Assembly (NCBI GenBank): GCA_015501605.1
Contig: JADNRZ010000026.1
Location: 124,001 to 188,000, forward strand
Source: Panaeolus papilionaceus
Taxonomy: Eukaryota; Basidiomycota; Agaricomycetes; Agaricales
Length of the DNA: 64,000 bases
Reading direction: 5' to 3'
Shown: positions 21,706 to 35,474 of the stretch, piece by piece
Position numbering within the stretch: position 1 is the first letter of the stretch
How the letters are laid out: each line of letters opens with the position of its first letter
Translations under genes and position numbers: made by a program
The notes under the pieces: generated by a model
The model's database searches: none
What the model saw: only the letters and a program-made list of their open reading frames with translations
What the model was told of the DNA's origin: nothing

Positions 21706-23466
21706 TTACATACCCCAGCCCAAAACACCAGCCACAACAACACCCACCGCAAGCCAGACACCGCGGCCCACAGCAATGGCCTTCGCACCACCCGTAGGAG
21801 CAACAGGAGGAGGGGTCGTACCGAACGAGTCGGTGCTGCTGGGTGGCAATCCTCCAGGAACTTGTGTCTGTGCAGCGCCGACCTGCTTAGCGAAGTTCTG
21901 GAATGTTGTGAAGTCGGTTGCGGCGACGTTGATACCGAAGACCATTCCAGCTGCGCAGTGGTTGACTTGTCCGCAGTAGCCCCAGATAGGATCAGTCTGA
22001 GGAAAGATTAGTTATTAAGGAGGGGGTAATGAGGGGAGATTGAAACTTACATCGTTGATTCGGACTGAGAATTGAGGGAATCCAGAAGTAAGACTTTGGT
22101 CGACGAATTGGCTACATAGGACCAGAAACCATCAGTAAACCATAAGAGGGCGTATAGAAAAACCAACTCACAATCCACTCCTGAAGCCCGAGGTTCCATC
22201 GGCCTTGACGAGAGGTTCGCAGGGGCTCAAGAAGCTGCTCTGAGTAACAGTATGGTTCTTTGGCCTGAACTCGAACATAACGGTGTCTCCAATAGAAGCA
22301 GTAACCATCATAGGGTTGTATGCCAATTGACCATTCTCGCCAACAATAACCTTGTGAACCATAGGGCTGGAGGCAGGGGTAGGGTTGGGAGACCCATTGT
22401 AGCTCTTATAAGTCGTAGTGTAGGTACTTGACTGCCAGGTAACGGTAGCAGTCATGGGCGCCCATGTAGGTGGAGGAGGAGTAACGATAGGCGGAGGCAT
22501 AACCATCGATGTTGTAGTGTATCCCATTGGTGGTGGGGGAGTATAGGAAGGATGGCCAGGGGGATACATAGGCGGGGGAGGAGCGGGAGGAGCGGGAGGG
22601 GTATATTGAGGGTGTCCAGGTGGATACATGGGCGGTGCTTGCTGTTGCATGGCTTTCATCTTGTAGTTGCTGAATGAATTGGGAGCATGGTCAGCACCGG
22701 GGTTGATGGCGAACACCATTCCTAGAAGTAGCAAGGAATGTTTTTAGTATCCACTCTTGGGGGAAAAATAACGACTACGACATACCCTTCTTACAATGGT
22801 CAGCCTGTGCACAATAAAACCAGATAGGATTTTCATGGGGCACAGTAAACGCTTTAACAGGCAGAGGGTGTTGGCCAGGTGAAACGGCGACACTAAAAGA
22901 CACGTAAATTGTTGTTAAAATTTACAATTAAGCCGGAATTTTAGAAGCGGAGAACGCACAATCCAGTGTTAGCACCTCCAGGCGCGAACATACATGGTTG
23001 ATCAAATGATGACTGAGTTACTGTGTGGTTTTTGGCAACGCTAAGATAAAATAAGATGCGGGGTAAGCATGTGTTCATTGATAATCATGGGGAATAAATA
23101 AAATGGCCGAATTCCGAGAAGACCGGGTGTTGAGGGAAGCAGATATGGGCGCGAACGCCGGCTCATAGCGAGTCAACGTGGACGATGAACTTGAGCGAAG
23201 GATTCGACTCGCCACCTCGACAACAGTCACTTCCAGAGGGATGAAATCGATCCAGGGTCCATATGACATGTCCCAGGGAACAGAAGAAGAAAAAAAACAC
23301 AAAAAAAAACATATACTCACAATTCAAACTTGATAACATCCCCCGTCTTCGCTCTCACAGACTCAGGTTGATACATCAGCGAGTTGTCAGGTCCGACGCG
23401 AACCATGATATCCACGCCCATCGCCATTGGAAGCGCGAGCGCCAGTCCTAGTAGTGATTGCAACAT
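21706..23466 (-). CDS. secreted, GPI-type protein with two cupredoxin domains
   Basis: Six exons (23321-23466, 22960-23040, 22786-22892, 22172-22721, 22051-22111, 21706-21996) give 411 residues. The signal peptide is MLQSLLGLALALPMAMG. Domain 1 (about 18-125) has KTGDVIKFEF, KNHTVTQSSF and WFYCAQADHCKKGM; domain 2 (about 235-345) has SIGDTVMFEF, KNHTVTQSSF and WGYCGQVNHCAAGM. His in KNHT plus Cys, His and Met in YC-x(4)-HC-x(2)-GM are the type-1 copper ligand pattern, present twice. A Pro/Tyr-rich linker with the repeat MYPPGHP-YTPP (three times) joins them. The C-terminus is Ser/Thr/Gly-rich and ends in a hydrophobic segment (GVWLAVGVVVAGVLGWGM) expected to direct GPI attachment. Intron 1 is 280 nt, the others 54-67 nt. 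Role: extracellular copper or electron-transfer protein of the fungal serine-rich cupredoxin group; substrate unknown. Confidence 0.9.
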
Positions 23467-26400
23467 TGCTGCTGGTGTTGATAATTAGGTACTATTGGTG
23501 TTTAGGTATCGTTGATTAGGTTTCAGGTCCTAGGTACGCGAGTGCAAGTATAGGTCCTCCGTTTATTTTTGTTTCGTGCTGCTTAATTGTTCCCCGTGAA
23601 GGCCGTAGCAAATTATTTTCGACGTGTTCCCAGGTATCCAGGCGTCAGGTACACTGAGCAGCTAGAGGAGAGCGAGGATGGAAAGCCGTCCACAAGAAAA
23701 GCTCGCGAAGGAGGAAGGTCCTGGAAGGAAGAACGACGAAGGAGAGGACCAGATGGTGGGGGAGAAACAAAAATGATGAACCAGGTCCGAGCATCACTCT
23801 TGTATTTATTTAGTTTATTGAGTATCAGACAGACCCTGTATGTAAGCCTACAGAGTTACACTCTTCACCATCAATCATTTCGGGGCGGTACACAAGTTAC
23901 CAGTGCAAGTAACCGACAAGCTGGGTGCTGAGATGATGGATTTGATCCAATTGAAAGGCTTGGGAGTGCAAAGTCAGCAATTCAACTTCACATTGTCGGT
24001 GTTTGGAACAGATGGAATGAATACAATTGGTTAGACCCTGCTTATGTTCTGCGCTCACAATTGGCTGCGGTGGGAGGGCGTGGGCAAATATTGATTTCAA
24101 CGGAAATTAGGGTAACGAAACAGGCAAGGGCCAGGAGGAATGGATCTGACAAGCATCATTCCAGCTTTCCAAGCGACGCTGGAATTGAAGTAAGTAGCTT
24201 GGGAAGGACCATGCTAAAATGCCTCGGCGCTTCCAGATGATGCACATAATTGTTTTTCACCCTCCATCTGCCCTTCCTACTATCCAGCAGCAAAAGATCG
24301 AGCCGGACCTTGGCTTGGCTGGACCCTCATTACCTCAACGGACCATCGAAAGCTATCCACAATAACCAGTCACTTCACCCTCGAAACTGCGGATTTAAGC
24401 GTGAAACTAAACATCGAAGTTGAATGTGGGTACAGAAAGAGTCATTTTCGACGCGCCCGCACCTTCCTAAGCCAATCCACAATGCCTTGCATTCTATTAT
24501 TCTGAAACCCCGCAGAACCACTGTCGACTTTTATACTTAGCGCTACCAAGTTAGGGGTTAAACTGCTTAATTAGGTTGTGAGATTGACCTCGATGCTCGA
24601 AATGCGGTGCAGGAACGATGCGATCCGTGTCCGACACAACCAGATCATGATGAGGCAGTGTGGGCACCACTGACACCGCCTCATCCCGTCCCATCATCAT
24701 CAGTGTCCCAGATGATGTTCAAACTTCATTCCTGTCCACATTATCCACACTCAAAACTGCAATTGAATGAGTGATTATGTAGGTTGTGCGTTGATCAGCT
24801 GTGTACTTGAATTTCAACCCTAAAGAACCTTGGATGAAAGACTCCATCCATCTGTCATTTACCAGAACGTGAAACTTCGAAGCTCTGGGTCCGATACGGA
24901 GGATGGGATGAGGTTCGAGGATTCTAACTGCTTGAATTACTCATCCTCGAGGAACCCAGCGGTTTGGGACAACATAGAGGACAGTGTACAGACGCGGTAA
25001 TTTGACATAAAATAAACGACTGCCTGACCTCCGATTGACAAATAAAACGCCTGCATGAGTTCCCTGACCGGTATATCCAAGCTGAGCGCTGATGCCGCGA
25101 ACACAGAAGCCGGTTCTGAAGAAACTGGGCTCTATGCGGAAGGGTTGATGATTTCGATTGATTCATTCCGGGAGCGTTCGAACCATTCACCGGGCTGTGG
25201 TAACCACACCTGCAGACTCAGGTAATAGTTTTCTGAAACCGTCCGAGTCGACGCAGCAAATGTTATCTCGTACTTACTGGTACACAACGCAAGAGATAAA
25301 CCCAAATAAGCCTCCGTCGAACATGCATTCGAATCCTTTCCATCCAATCCGATTACCCTGCCCGAGCGCATCCGCAGGTTTTAGCGCGCCATGTTTCACT
25401 AACTAAAGACTGTTAGTCTTTCAGCTAACTGAGTAACTCCAGTGGAGCACCCATGTTACATATCTAAATTGTACGGACGATATGGTTCAGGGTAAAGAAC
25501 TCTAGATCTATTCAGACGAATGATGGTAACCATGCCCCCACCTCAGTAACCGCCCCAAATTCCCATGATCCCATCATGCTGTCCAACTTTTGATGGCGTA
25601 TGTGTCCCATTTATTGAATTGAATTTGGAACATTCTCCTTGCATGGTTTATGATCAAAGGAGAACGCTTGACGGACCGCTTCGGACTCATGTCTACTCAT
25701 TGTACTCAATTGCTTGCCTCTGCCCGTTGAGAATTGTATTTGGGTCGATAAACAGCACGGGCTGATGACCCCTTCATCTACATCATGGTCTGCGACCCAA
25801 ACCTTTGACCGTTTTACGTCTATCTTCCATTCCCCGTTAACGACTCCAGGTCCAGCAGTCCAGTCATCAGGGACTGCGTTCAAACCATGAGGTTTTCCTA
25901 GTTTCAGAAGACAAACAACTACAGCAATTGAGCGCAAAACACCCCTCTAAGACTATAGCGCGGGGGTGACTATCTCAGAGTCATTCGCAGCAGAGCACTC
26001 TAGGTGTGAAACCAATATTTGACATTCCTGTGTCCAGCCTGAGCAGGTGCATGAGCTGCGCGGCTTCGAAACAATGACTTCTCTAAGACCTCCTCACACA
26101 AATCACATATCCCATAGCATCAAATACAGATTACCAATTAACCCTGAGTCCGAGTCGGTAATTCAACGCTTACTTACTTTGAATAATGAAAAATGACACA
26201 CCAGCACCAACCCTCGCCAATTGTTCACCAGCCTGAGAGATTCCAGGAGATTACTTACTGTAGCCCATTAAAGCGGTGCAATACTCGCCTATTCGACGGG
26301 TTGCCCCTCAATCTTCGACGCAAAAGATACGAAACACATGAAAAGCACTTTACGCTCGGTTAGATGCAGCCTCCCGAACTCAGTTTTTGGCAGTCGACGC

Positions 26401-26607
26401 CTCGGTGATAGTTGAAATTATGAAATGACTTGGTGACTTGGTGCTGCTAGCTGAGTCTCCTTGGCTGCACAAATGAGAGGGAAGACAGGGGAAGACCATT
26501 GACATTTGTCCTGGTCCAAGGCGCACCGACGAGGCCTGTGCCACCCCGCGGCATGCGTGGCTTGGCGTTTTCCTTATTTGGTAGCCGTGATCACATCACG
26601 AAAAAAT
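23467..26607. other. 3.1-kb stretch without a supported gene
   Basis: Frames of 60-114 codons only (for example 23587-23931 plus, 25611-25937 minus). The latter begins with a hydrophobic start but I could not extend it through plausible splices. Nothing else is recognised. Confidence 0.4.
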
Positions 26608-26678
26608 ACACTGAAGGGGAGTCGAACCCCTGCCGCTTGCTTGGAAGGCAAGCATGATAACCGCTTCACCATCAGTGT
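26608..26678 (-). tRNA. tRNA-Gly(UCC)
   Basis: A 71-nt intronless cloverleaf. Acceptor arms ACACTGA and TCAGTGT pair completely, the anticodon stem CTTGC/GCAAG encloses CTTCCAA with anticodon UCC, and the T arm AGGGG-TTCGACT-CCCCT is intact. A T6 run follows on the minus strand as Pol III terminator. Confidence 0.93.
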
Positions 26679-27071
26679 TGACATAAATCAGTGCGCTTAT
26701 GGTGCTTTGAGGGTCCGTCTCGTGCTGCTGATGAGGATACTCCACACTGTTCCCAGAATTCAGATTTTCGAAGTACATTTGAGGCTCGAGCTCTTGCTTT
26801 CCAGCTCATTTAAAATGCAAATATGAACATGATGAAGCTCGAACAATGTTAAAAAACAAAAACAATTTGATTGGATGCGTGAGGGTAGTAAGTACATGTG
26901 TGAGGAGCTAATATTACTCCTTTATGCGTGCTAATCGTGCGTCGGAAGCGTGTGAGGGTCGTTAGGTGGTGTGTACGAAGTGATAAAAAAGGTAAGAAAT
27001 CTAAGGAAAACCCAATCTAAGGATATAAAAACGTCCGAGAAGGATCGAAATATCATTCGATTGCGATTTGT
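26679..27071. other. 3' flank of the membrane oxidoreductase-like gene
   Basis: No frame with motif support; probably tRNA flank plus the 3' UTR of the neighbouring gene. Confidence 0.5.
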
Positions 27072-28634
27072 TCAAGAGTCGAAAATGGCACCGTAGGCAG
27101 GAATACCACGTGTCTCCATTCCGTAGACAACCTTGCGTGTAACCTTGGGGTTTGAAATAATGAAGACGGCCTCAGCATTGCTCTCCTGAACGAGCTGATA
27201 GGTGAGGGCGACCATGTCTGGGCGACCGAGTGTGCGAGTGTTCCAGACGATGGCGTCTGGATCAGCCTTGAGGACGGCGTTCATAACTTTAGCGCCGTAG
27301 GTGGTCTCAGGATGTGGTGTAGACCAGAGAACCCGGCGGGGTGTCACATCGGCGTAGAGAAGTGATAGGCAAGGACCGATACCAGAGCCGGTAGCAACGA
27401 TGACGACACGCTTGAATAGGCGGGAAGTGTAGAGGAGACCGTGGAGAGGATAACCACGAACCCAGAGCTTCTTGGGTGGCTCGCGGATGATTTTGTTAGT
27501 CCAGTCACCAGCGTTAGAGACGACAACTGAGAATCCGTTGATCTTGCCATTCTCATCTTCGTCGGGGATAGTGGCGAATGCGTGCCATTCGAGGAGAGGA
27601 CGTTCGGAGATCTTGAGGCCGTAGAAAGGCTGCATGGGGCGGTACTTGAAGTGAAGACGGGTGGCGTGATCAGAGAGAACTTCTGGGTAGACCTCAATGT
27701 GGCGTAGGCGGGACCAGGAAAGGAGAGAGCAGCTGGTGGAGATACAGAGGAACCAGAAGTTGGGGGATTTTGCAAGGTAGAGACCCATGGGAATGCCTTC
27801 TTGACGGGCTGCTGCCTTGGCTGCGAGCATATTGTGGGTCCAGAAGGTGACAAGGGCAGTCCAACCTGCGAAACGATGGCCGGCTTCAAAGTAGTCATGG
27901 AACAGGACACGGAATCGTGGATGGGCTGCAGTGAGGATGAGGCAGAACATAGTCACGAGGATGTACGATGTGATGAGATTGGCAAGGGTGTCTCTGTCGC
28001 GGGTGGCAATAAATTCACGGGTAATGACTGCGACGTAGAGAATGTACCAGACGACAGCGGCAACTCCAGCGCCACTGTGTGCACCTCCGTAGTGGAACAC
28101 CTTGGCAAATCGACGTCTGATCGAAACTGGTAAGGAATGGGGCATGTGAACGGCAATCTCGTAGCACAGATTGACAAAATTCTCCTGACGGAAAAGAATT
28201 GAAACCATGAGATTGGCAGAGGTTGCGCTTGCGATATCTGCTGGGAAAGGCGCGCCCTTTGCCTTGGCCGTCAATGCGATGAACGCGATGAGGTTTGCAG
28301 TGAAGATAACACTGAAGATCTTCCTGTAAGTCGAAAAGAAATTGTCTGCAAAAAAGTCTTTAAACTATATTTTTAGCGTGTATTACAGAACAAGACTGAC
28401 GTTTGAGGTAACGGGTGGTGCTGTTACCAGTCTTTTCTGGAAGAGCATCCCGATCTGGATTGATGTTGAACGGCTTTGGCTTGAGTATCAAGCTGGGCTC
28501 GGATGAAGAAGGAGAGGAGCCAGAATTGCTGGTAGCTATGATTTCGTTAATACCAAGGTGAAGCCGAATACCAAGGAGAGTAACATACCAGAGTCGTGAG
28601 CCTCTTCTTGTCTGAGGTTCTTTTCGAGATCCAT
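27072..28634 (-). CDS. polytopic membrane protein with NAD-binding-like C-terminus
   Basis: Exons 28589-28634, 28401-28535 and 27072-28345 with 53- and 55-nt introns encode 484 residues. A Ser-rich cytosolic N-terminus is followed by about five membrane segments: around SVIFTANLIAFIAL, GVAAVVWYILYVAVI, LITSYILVTMFCLILTAA, GWTALVTFWTHNMLAA and FWFLCISTSCSLL. The C-terminal half resembles a ferredoxin-reductase fold: KISERPLLEWHAFATIP, an FSVVVSNAGDWT strand, and VVIVATGSGIGPCLSLLY, where GSGIGP is the NAD(P) pyrophosphate-binding loop. It lacks the RxYS flavin signature and the bis-His heme pattern of ferric reductases. As far as I recall, similar sequence forms the C-terminal part of some fungal NRPS-like adenylating enzymes. 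Electron donor and acceptor are unknown. Confidence 0.8.
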
Positions 28635-31600
28635 TTCAAGTTCCTTCGCTGTTAAGTGAATCGCTGAGGAATGGAGGGCAAATGCTTGCTGAAGAGCTGG
28701 AGAGTTAATCCTGCCCTTTTAAACATCTGTGTTGAGTAACAACTCTAGGTCGCCATTTACTAGCATCTGATCTGCGATGAAGTTCAGCCTTGCACTGAAG
28801 TCATCTCACGTCTAACACAGCCGGAGATACTCCCAAACGGCAACTGCTCTGATTCCTTGGCTCGTATCAGGTTAGATTAGGTTGTTCAAAAATAGCTATG
28901 CGAGATGCCAAGCTGCGCGACGAAGGACTAAAAATTCCAAGTTGGTGCCCTTTGGTGTCTCTTCCTAATTCGATTCCGGAGGGGCTCCTATTCCCTCGTG
29001 GGAGTTGCTCAAATAGACATTGATAGAAGTCGACTGCTCATTTGGGTCTCAAAAAGGAAGGCAGGGTGGGCATCGAGCGCTCCGCGTAATGCGAAACATC
29101 CGTCTTCTCACGGCCCCTTCTCTCAACACAATGGTGCCCGACGTGCGTAGTAGGACGCGCTGCGCACCGAGGATGAAGGAGTTCTAGACTTAAAATACTT
29201 TTCGTTGTTGCGAAACTGTTCACGGTCCACCCCGATGTCGAGCAATCTGGGATATGTGCGTCAGATACGCATATGGGGGTCGGCGTCGCTTGGAACCAGA
29301 CCGAGTCGATAGCAACGATAACGGCCAATTGGAATACAGGGAAGCGTAAACCGTATCTGGAATAGCACATAGTCATATTTTGTGTTTGGGTACAGACATC
29401 ATATATGTCATACATGGCGCTTGATGCTTCTCATCAAGTCGATCAATGACAAGGTCACAAATCTATACTCCGTGCTTCACGCGGTTTCAGCGACTAAAAG
29501 GTCCTATCGTCTTAAGCAGGGAGAGCGCATATGCTTTCTGGCTGTCGAGTGTTGGTCTTTGGTCATTTTTTCTGCAAAGATTCTGAGAAACAATGTCAGA
29601 GAACTGTCTCAGATTCTCCGTTGATAACCTCAGTAGCTAGCGCTAGTTAAAACACTTTAAATCGACCAGTAGCTACCATCTCTATTAGCTGATGGATTCG
29701 GTACCTTGAACTCGTGTCGCGACGTTGGAATCACACTAAATGATTAGTTCAGCTCACCTGGGCTATGTGCTCTGCGAGGCTAACCACTGGTGCGTCTTGG
29801 CGGCAGTGATCTTAGAAAAGTATGGGCCTCATTCGGACAGGGAAACATTATCAAATGATGTCACAACGAAGAGGTTTTGGCGTTGGATTATGTAGTAGGT
29901 ATCTTATTCGCTCCCCCCTGGATTTTGTTCACCGCGGAGGGATTAACCCATGCTCGACATTTTTGTTTGTTACGAGCAGAGAACAGACTGGACTCCACTT
30001 GCTCATATTCCAGGCTGGCGATATGTGAGGAAGATTATGGAGCTTGCTCATAGGTAAACGTCGGATATTTGTTGACTGTCCATCAACATGTGAAATACAG
30101 GGGAGTATCATTCTGAAAACTGTCAGACAAAAATAATGTCTTTGAAATGTTCTGTGATGTGCAGATTTTTTTTCAGTTGAGAAGGTCGGACCCATAAAAG
30201 GCCCCACGGCCTTATTCTACCCAGGGTTGACAATCTTTCTCAGGCGAAGGAGGACACTTTGACGGATGGATTCGGGCAACCGTGGAAGAGCCAAAGGCGT
30301 CGGGAGACCACGGCCCATTTACTGAATGGTGGTAGGTATGGTCCTCTTCTTTTCGTCTTTTCGTCTTCGAAAAAGTTGCCAAGAATGTAATTATTGAATT
30401 TCCGAGACCAAGCTTGGCGTGACTCTTGGGCAGCAGGCGTCTATGTCCCTCTCAGGGACACATTGTGAATTTCTTCAGCTTCAGAGATTCTGAAAGCACA
30501 ATGATGATATGAAATAATCTTCTACTGTGTATCGCTTTACGGCGCTGTCCACTTGAGTCTGTCCCCAATTGCAAGACATGCGCGTGGAACGAGATCCTAT
30601 CGATTATCGCTTGCTCTCCGCATTGGTTGACCCGTATCTTTACGGTTGCTCAGTCAGTCACACACTGCAAAGCTGCTGCTCAAAATAGTTCAGGGAGTAC
30701 GTGTCGCGAAACTCAAATCTCTGACACCACCATCTTACTGGCAAATCGATGTAAAAATAGGCAGTGTGATGGTGTGTCAAAATTTTCTAACGCAATGGGC
30801 CAAAGACAATTTGAGTCCCTCAAGGAATGAGTTGGCAGTGGATGTCCTGGCGCCCCTGCACTACACAGTTTTGTACGGCGCCAAAAGAGGTCCTACCTAC
30901 AACCGCATCCTTCTAGTCTTGTCGTCTGACGGTTGGCACGTTGACTTCGCTTGAAACAATAACAAGATGACAGGTGGCGGTGCAGGGGTCTTAGAGGCTG
31001 ACCGGTGTTATTTCAGACTCGATTCTATATCTCCGTGACGTCCGATGATCCCATTGAGTCGGATAAAAATGGGTGAGTCAATGACCTGGAAACCTCTCGT
31101 GTAAATAGCAGGGACTCAAATCCTTGGATGGCAACATCTTCTAGTACTTGAGCAAATGTGGATCCTCGTTGCAAGGTTAAAATACAATTTTACGATCGAC
31201 AAGCTCACGAAAGACATAAATAAAGTTGGTGCTCTGCTCGCTGCTCCAAACCGGAGCAGTGCTATCAATTCGCTGAGGTGGTTATTAAGAATGGTGCTGG
31301 CTTAATATACACCCTATCTAATCGCAGAACAGAAAAATCACTTCTCCGTTTGGAGTGGAATTTTCGCTCTCGGGTTCATCCATACACCGTCACTCATGCG
31401 CTTCGCAGAAACAGTGCTTACACTGCTCTCTGAGTTGTGTGGCGACGTAGTACTTTATCACACGTCCGACATCCTCCTTACGAGTCCTTCGAATCACCAA
31501 CAGCCAAGACCCAACCTCGGATTCATTGCCAAGGCCTCACCGACTCGGAGTATGACGATTGTCCGTTGTTTTTATATCCTTATGTTATAGGTCTATGCTT

Positions 31601-33373
31601 ACATTGCACCGTTGTGATGTGCGCTGGTATGATACCGACAAGACAAAAGGAAACCCAAGGAGCGAGTTCGAGCATGGGGATTAGGCTTAGAACTATACAA
31701 GATGATTGGCTTCAATTGCTGCCTGACGATTTACCCTAACAGTACTCCGCCAAGTCGATCCCCCTTTTCGAGTCTTTGACCGCCCAATAATCAAACCTTA
31801 CTTGTCACTCATCAATCGAATTTCCAGCTATCGGTATGACGCCCTTGGGATACTACTTCGTGCTTGCTTAGTATCCAAAAGCTCGAAAATGTGGACTGTT
31901 CGGCACCTCATTTATCAGGCGCTAACGTTTTGGTTGTATTGAAAACCCAGAACCTCTTCGTCTCCTTTTGTGCTCGAGTTGCCCAGTGACTCCAACTAGC
32001 GGACCAAGCGTCGCTTATACTGGGTCAAGAGTTCCAGAAACACGAGTACGACAAGCCTCTTAGCCGGTGGTACAGTGGACTTCAGACTTGCACCGGCAAC
32101 GTTTGGTACTACTTTCTAATGCTCGTGGCTTTGTACCGACTTTAATGTTTACCGGTCTTATATCCGCATCTGCACTGACCAACATGACCATCGAATTCAG
32201 GACCGTTGCGAAAGTCCTCAATGACTATTACTGAGATCTTTGCATCGTGTTCCCAGGTTCCGTTTTCCAACATTGTCTTATCCAAGTGGACCATCCTTGT
32301 CTGGGAAGTATCGACCTTAACACCCATCAGATCTAGTTATCGTGGGCTCTGCCCGTTCGCATACAGTTGGCCTCGAGCTCACCAAGAATGAAGGCATCAG
32401 CGTACTCCTCGAAATTCACATTTTTATGACGGGGTAGATGGACAAAGCTGCTCCTCACTGCGGTTGGACTCGATCTGACACTGAGGCTATGTCTTATAGT
32501 ACGAGCCTCGATGCTAAGCGGTGAATATTTGAATCACAAGCCAGGGGGTGGCACGAAGCGGTGAGCAGTTCCACTTCCGGGATATCAGGAGGACTGTCGA
32601 AAATGTAACTCGAGCTCATTTCTGCTTCTGAGCTGACGGTAGCGGAGTTGGTAAACGAGGCTAGGACGACTTCAAGTTCGAACACCGCTGTTGCTTTTGA
32701 TCTTGGCCATTAAGCCTTGAATTTGTTGCTTCAATAGGATACTATACGCAAGATCCCTAGGACCTTTTTCACACATGTTGATGCGTTCGAAGTTCTGCTA
32801 CACATTCAAGTGCTATCGACATACAATCCAAGACCAAACACACTCCCATCATGATCAAGGGATCCGTTGAAGTAAGACACAAACCTGAGACCTTGATTGT
32901 TTTCAGCATTACGTCCTAGTGACGTCGTTGATAGACGCTCCTTTATAATACGAAGGTCAGATTCCCAAGCCCCTTCATCGTTATCGGACGTTCGAGTCAG
33001 AAGGTGAATAATCTGACGTTTGAATTATTCAGCTCTCGTCTTCGATTCGTTCGAACTGGCCGATATGATCGCAAGAACAGAGTGTAGCACGCCTGAAGTC
33101 TCTCGCTATCCTTGTAGTTTAACCAACAGTTTGACGCCCTCCAGTATGAAGGTTTCGGGCCGACAACGATATCTGGGCTGCCGAACCATCATATGACGAT
33201 GTATTTTTGAGTTGATTGGTAACTTGTGGAAGCGGCTGACAAAACAAATGTGGGTGTGGGGTTTATATTGCTCTCGCATATCACAATTGCTTCCATACTC
33301 ACATCTGAGCCACCACGCTAACCACCTCTTCAGCAAACCTTGAACATATTTTATCAACCCACCGACGAAAATT
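28635..33373. other. 4.7-kb stretch without a supported gene
   Basis: Scattered frames of 60-125 codons on both strands (for example 29038-29415 minus, 30646-30954 plus, 31396-31739). Some plus-strand pieces between 30.2 and 32.0 kb read as protein-like segments flanked by GT/AG, which may be a decayed multi-exon gene, but I could not chain them or name a family. Confidence 0.35.
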
Positions 33374-35249
33374 ATGTCTGATTTCAAAAGATCTATGCCC
33401 TACGGTGAGTATCGACCCATCGCACAACCCTACCACGACTGATATAGCCTTGATCGGTGATCGCTAACAATCTCGTTATCTTCTTATCTGCATTCAGTTC
33501 GCCTCGGCTCATCCGGCCTGAAAGTATCCAAAATCATCCTCGGATGCATGTCGTATGGAACGCCAGACTGGCAAGGTTGGGTTTTGCCGGAGGAGGAGTC
33601 AATCAAGCACATCAAGGCGGCGTGAGTGGGAGGTGTCTGGGGCTTGGGGCCTGGAATCTAAATTATGTTTTGCACAGATATGAGGCTGGAATCAATACAT
33701 TCGATACCGCCAATGTGAGTACTCGGATTTTCTCATGCAAAGTTCTCTATGGGAATGAGTTCTAACGCGCCGTCTTGACCTTCAATTAGGTGTACTCCAA
33801 CGGCCAATCTGAAATTATTCTAGGAAAGGCTATCAAGGACTTGAAGCTTCCTCGAGATGAAATTGTGGTCATGACCAAGGTCTTATTGAACTTTAAAAGT
33901 GACGCGCTATAGCCCATTTAACCCACCGATGTTGCAGGTCTTCTTTAGTGTGTCGCGCGACAACGCCATGAGTATTGGGCGCGATAACGATTCCATCGGC
34001 TATGTCAACCAACATGGTCTGAGTCGAAAGGTAAAGCGTGACGCACCTTTGCACTGGGCATCACTCCACTCACTCTGACTGAATAGCATATCTTCGAATC
34101 TGTAAAGCACAGCTTGGAGCGCCTCCAGCTTGACTATATCGATGTTTTGCAATGTAAGTACTAACTAAGGTGCACTCTGTATGGAAAGGTAACACGTCCT
34201 CAGGTCATCGCTTTGACTACGAAACCCCAATTGCTGAGACAGTGCGTGTATTATTCTCGCCGCCTATCTTCGTTTCCCAATGTTCTCGATACCTTGTAGA
34301 TGCAAGCCCTTCATGACGTCGTTCAAGCAGGCTACGTTCGTTATATTGGAATGTCCTCCTGCTGGGCATGGCAATGCAAGTGATTTCACTAATTCGACCC
34401 ATTCTCAGTCTGACTTCGATACTTTTACAGTCCACGCGATGCAGAGTAACTAAAAAATCTCATTTTATGCTTTGTGGATCATCCGAAACTGACCCAAATT
34501 CACTCAGACTACGCCATCAACAACAAACTTACACCATTCATCTCGATGCAAAATCACTACAACCTCGTGTATCGTGAGGAAGAGCGTGAGATGTTCCCTA
34601 CATTGAAGGTAGTAGACAGGCCCTTTGTATCGCGTGTTTTCTTACGAAAGGATTCCTCTAGCATCTTGGTGTTGGCTGCATTCCATGGTCACCACTCGCT
34701 CGTGGGCTTCTAACCCGTCCACTATCTGCAGAGACAACACGCGGAAAGACTGACAGGTGGGTAGTTCACAGTCGATGTTGTTGGACTAAGACCAAAATTC
34801 TTCCCCGAAGGATGATCAAAGGTTACAGCAACAACCCCGGAACAGAGGCGATCGTCAACGCGTTCGTATTCGCAATATCTCTTCCTCATGACGACAAAGA
34901 CTAATAACCGAAATGACAGTGTCGAGAAGATTGCAAAGAGCAAGAACGTCAGCATGGCGCAAGTTGCGCTCGCTTGGGCTATGTCCAAAGAGGGTAAGCG
35001 ATTATTGGCATGTACCCACAATCCAGCGCTAATCTCCAGCATCCAGGTGTTACGGCTCCCATTGTTGGTACTACATCTCTGGAGAACTTGAGTGACCTCC
35101 TCGGTACGCCACCTAATTTGGATGTTACCCGCTCTGATGTTTATGTATCTTTATGACGTCCAGGCGCTGTACATATTAAGCTCACAGATGAGGAGTTGAA
35201 GGAGCTGGAAAGTCCCTATCTGCCCCAGGCTGCATTCGGCCATTCTTAG
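33374..35249 (+). CDS. aldo/keto reductase
   Basis: Fifteen exons chain in frame to 344 residues: 33374-33404, 33498-33621, 33678-33714, 33790-33879, 33938-34030, 34087-34153, 34204-34241, 34300-34375, 34431-34445, 34508-34608, 34662-34756, 34811-34861, 34920-34993, 35047-35103, 35164-35249. The (beta/alpha)8 AKR pattern is complete: RLGSSGLKVSKIILGCMSYG, GINTFDTANVYSNG with catalytic Asp and Tyr, the Lys in VVMTK, His in CHRFDYETPIAETM, then FISMQNHYNL, IPWSPLARG and NADPH-site residues near the end (GTTSLENL). YVNQHGLSRKHIF is typical of the fungal aryl-alcohol/versiconal-reductase-like group. Intron 8 (34376-34430) uses a GC donor (GCAAGT). Exon 9 is only 15 nt. It likely reduces an aldehyde or ketone with NADPH in the cytosol; substrate not predictable. 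Confidence 0.94.
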
Positions 35250-35390
35250 ATAGAAGTTCATAGAACTCCTATTGCAACAAGTGTGTAATTCCAGTATTCG
35301 ATGGTATCGATATACAACTCTCCACAGTATCAATGAAGCATATCTAAAAAATTACCCTCACACGAGAGAACCTAAAATGAGCAAAAGTAT

Positions 35391-35474
35391 TCGGATACGG
35401 GGAATCGAACCCCGAGCTGCCGCGGTCACTCTCAGAATGAGAGGCGGCAATGTTAGCCGTTACACCATATCCGA
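35391..35474 (-). tRNA. tRNA-Glu(CUC) with 12-nt intron
   Basis: An 84-nt gene. Acceptor TCGGATA/TATCCGA, D arm GTGT-AACGGCT-AACA type, anticodon stem TGCCGC/GCGGCA, anticodon CUC followed after A37 by an insert of about 12 nt that disappears on splicing to leave a CTCTCAC-type loop. T arm CGGGG-TTCGATT-CCCCG is perfect. TTTT follows on the minus strand. Confidence 0.92.
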
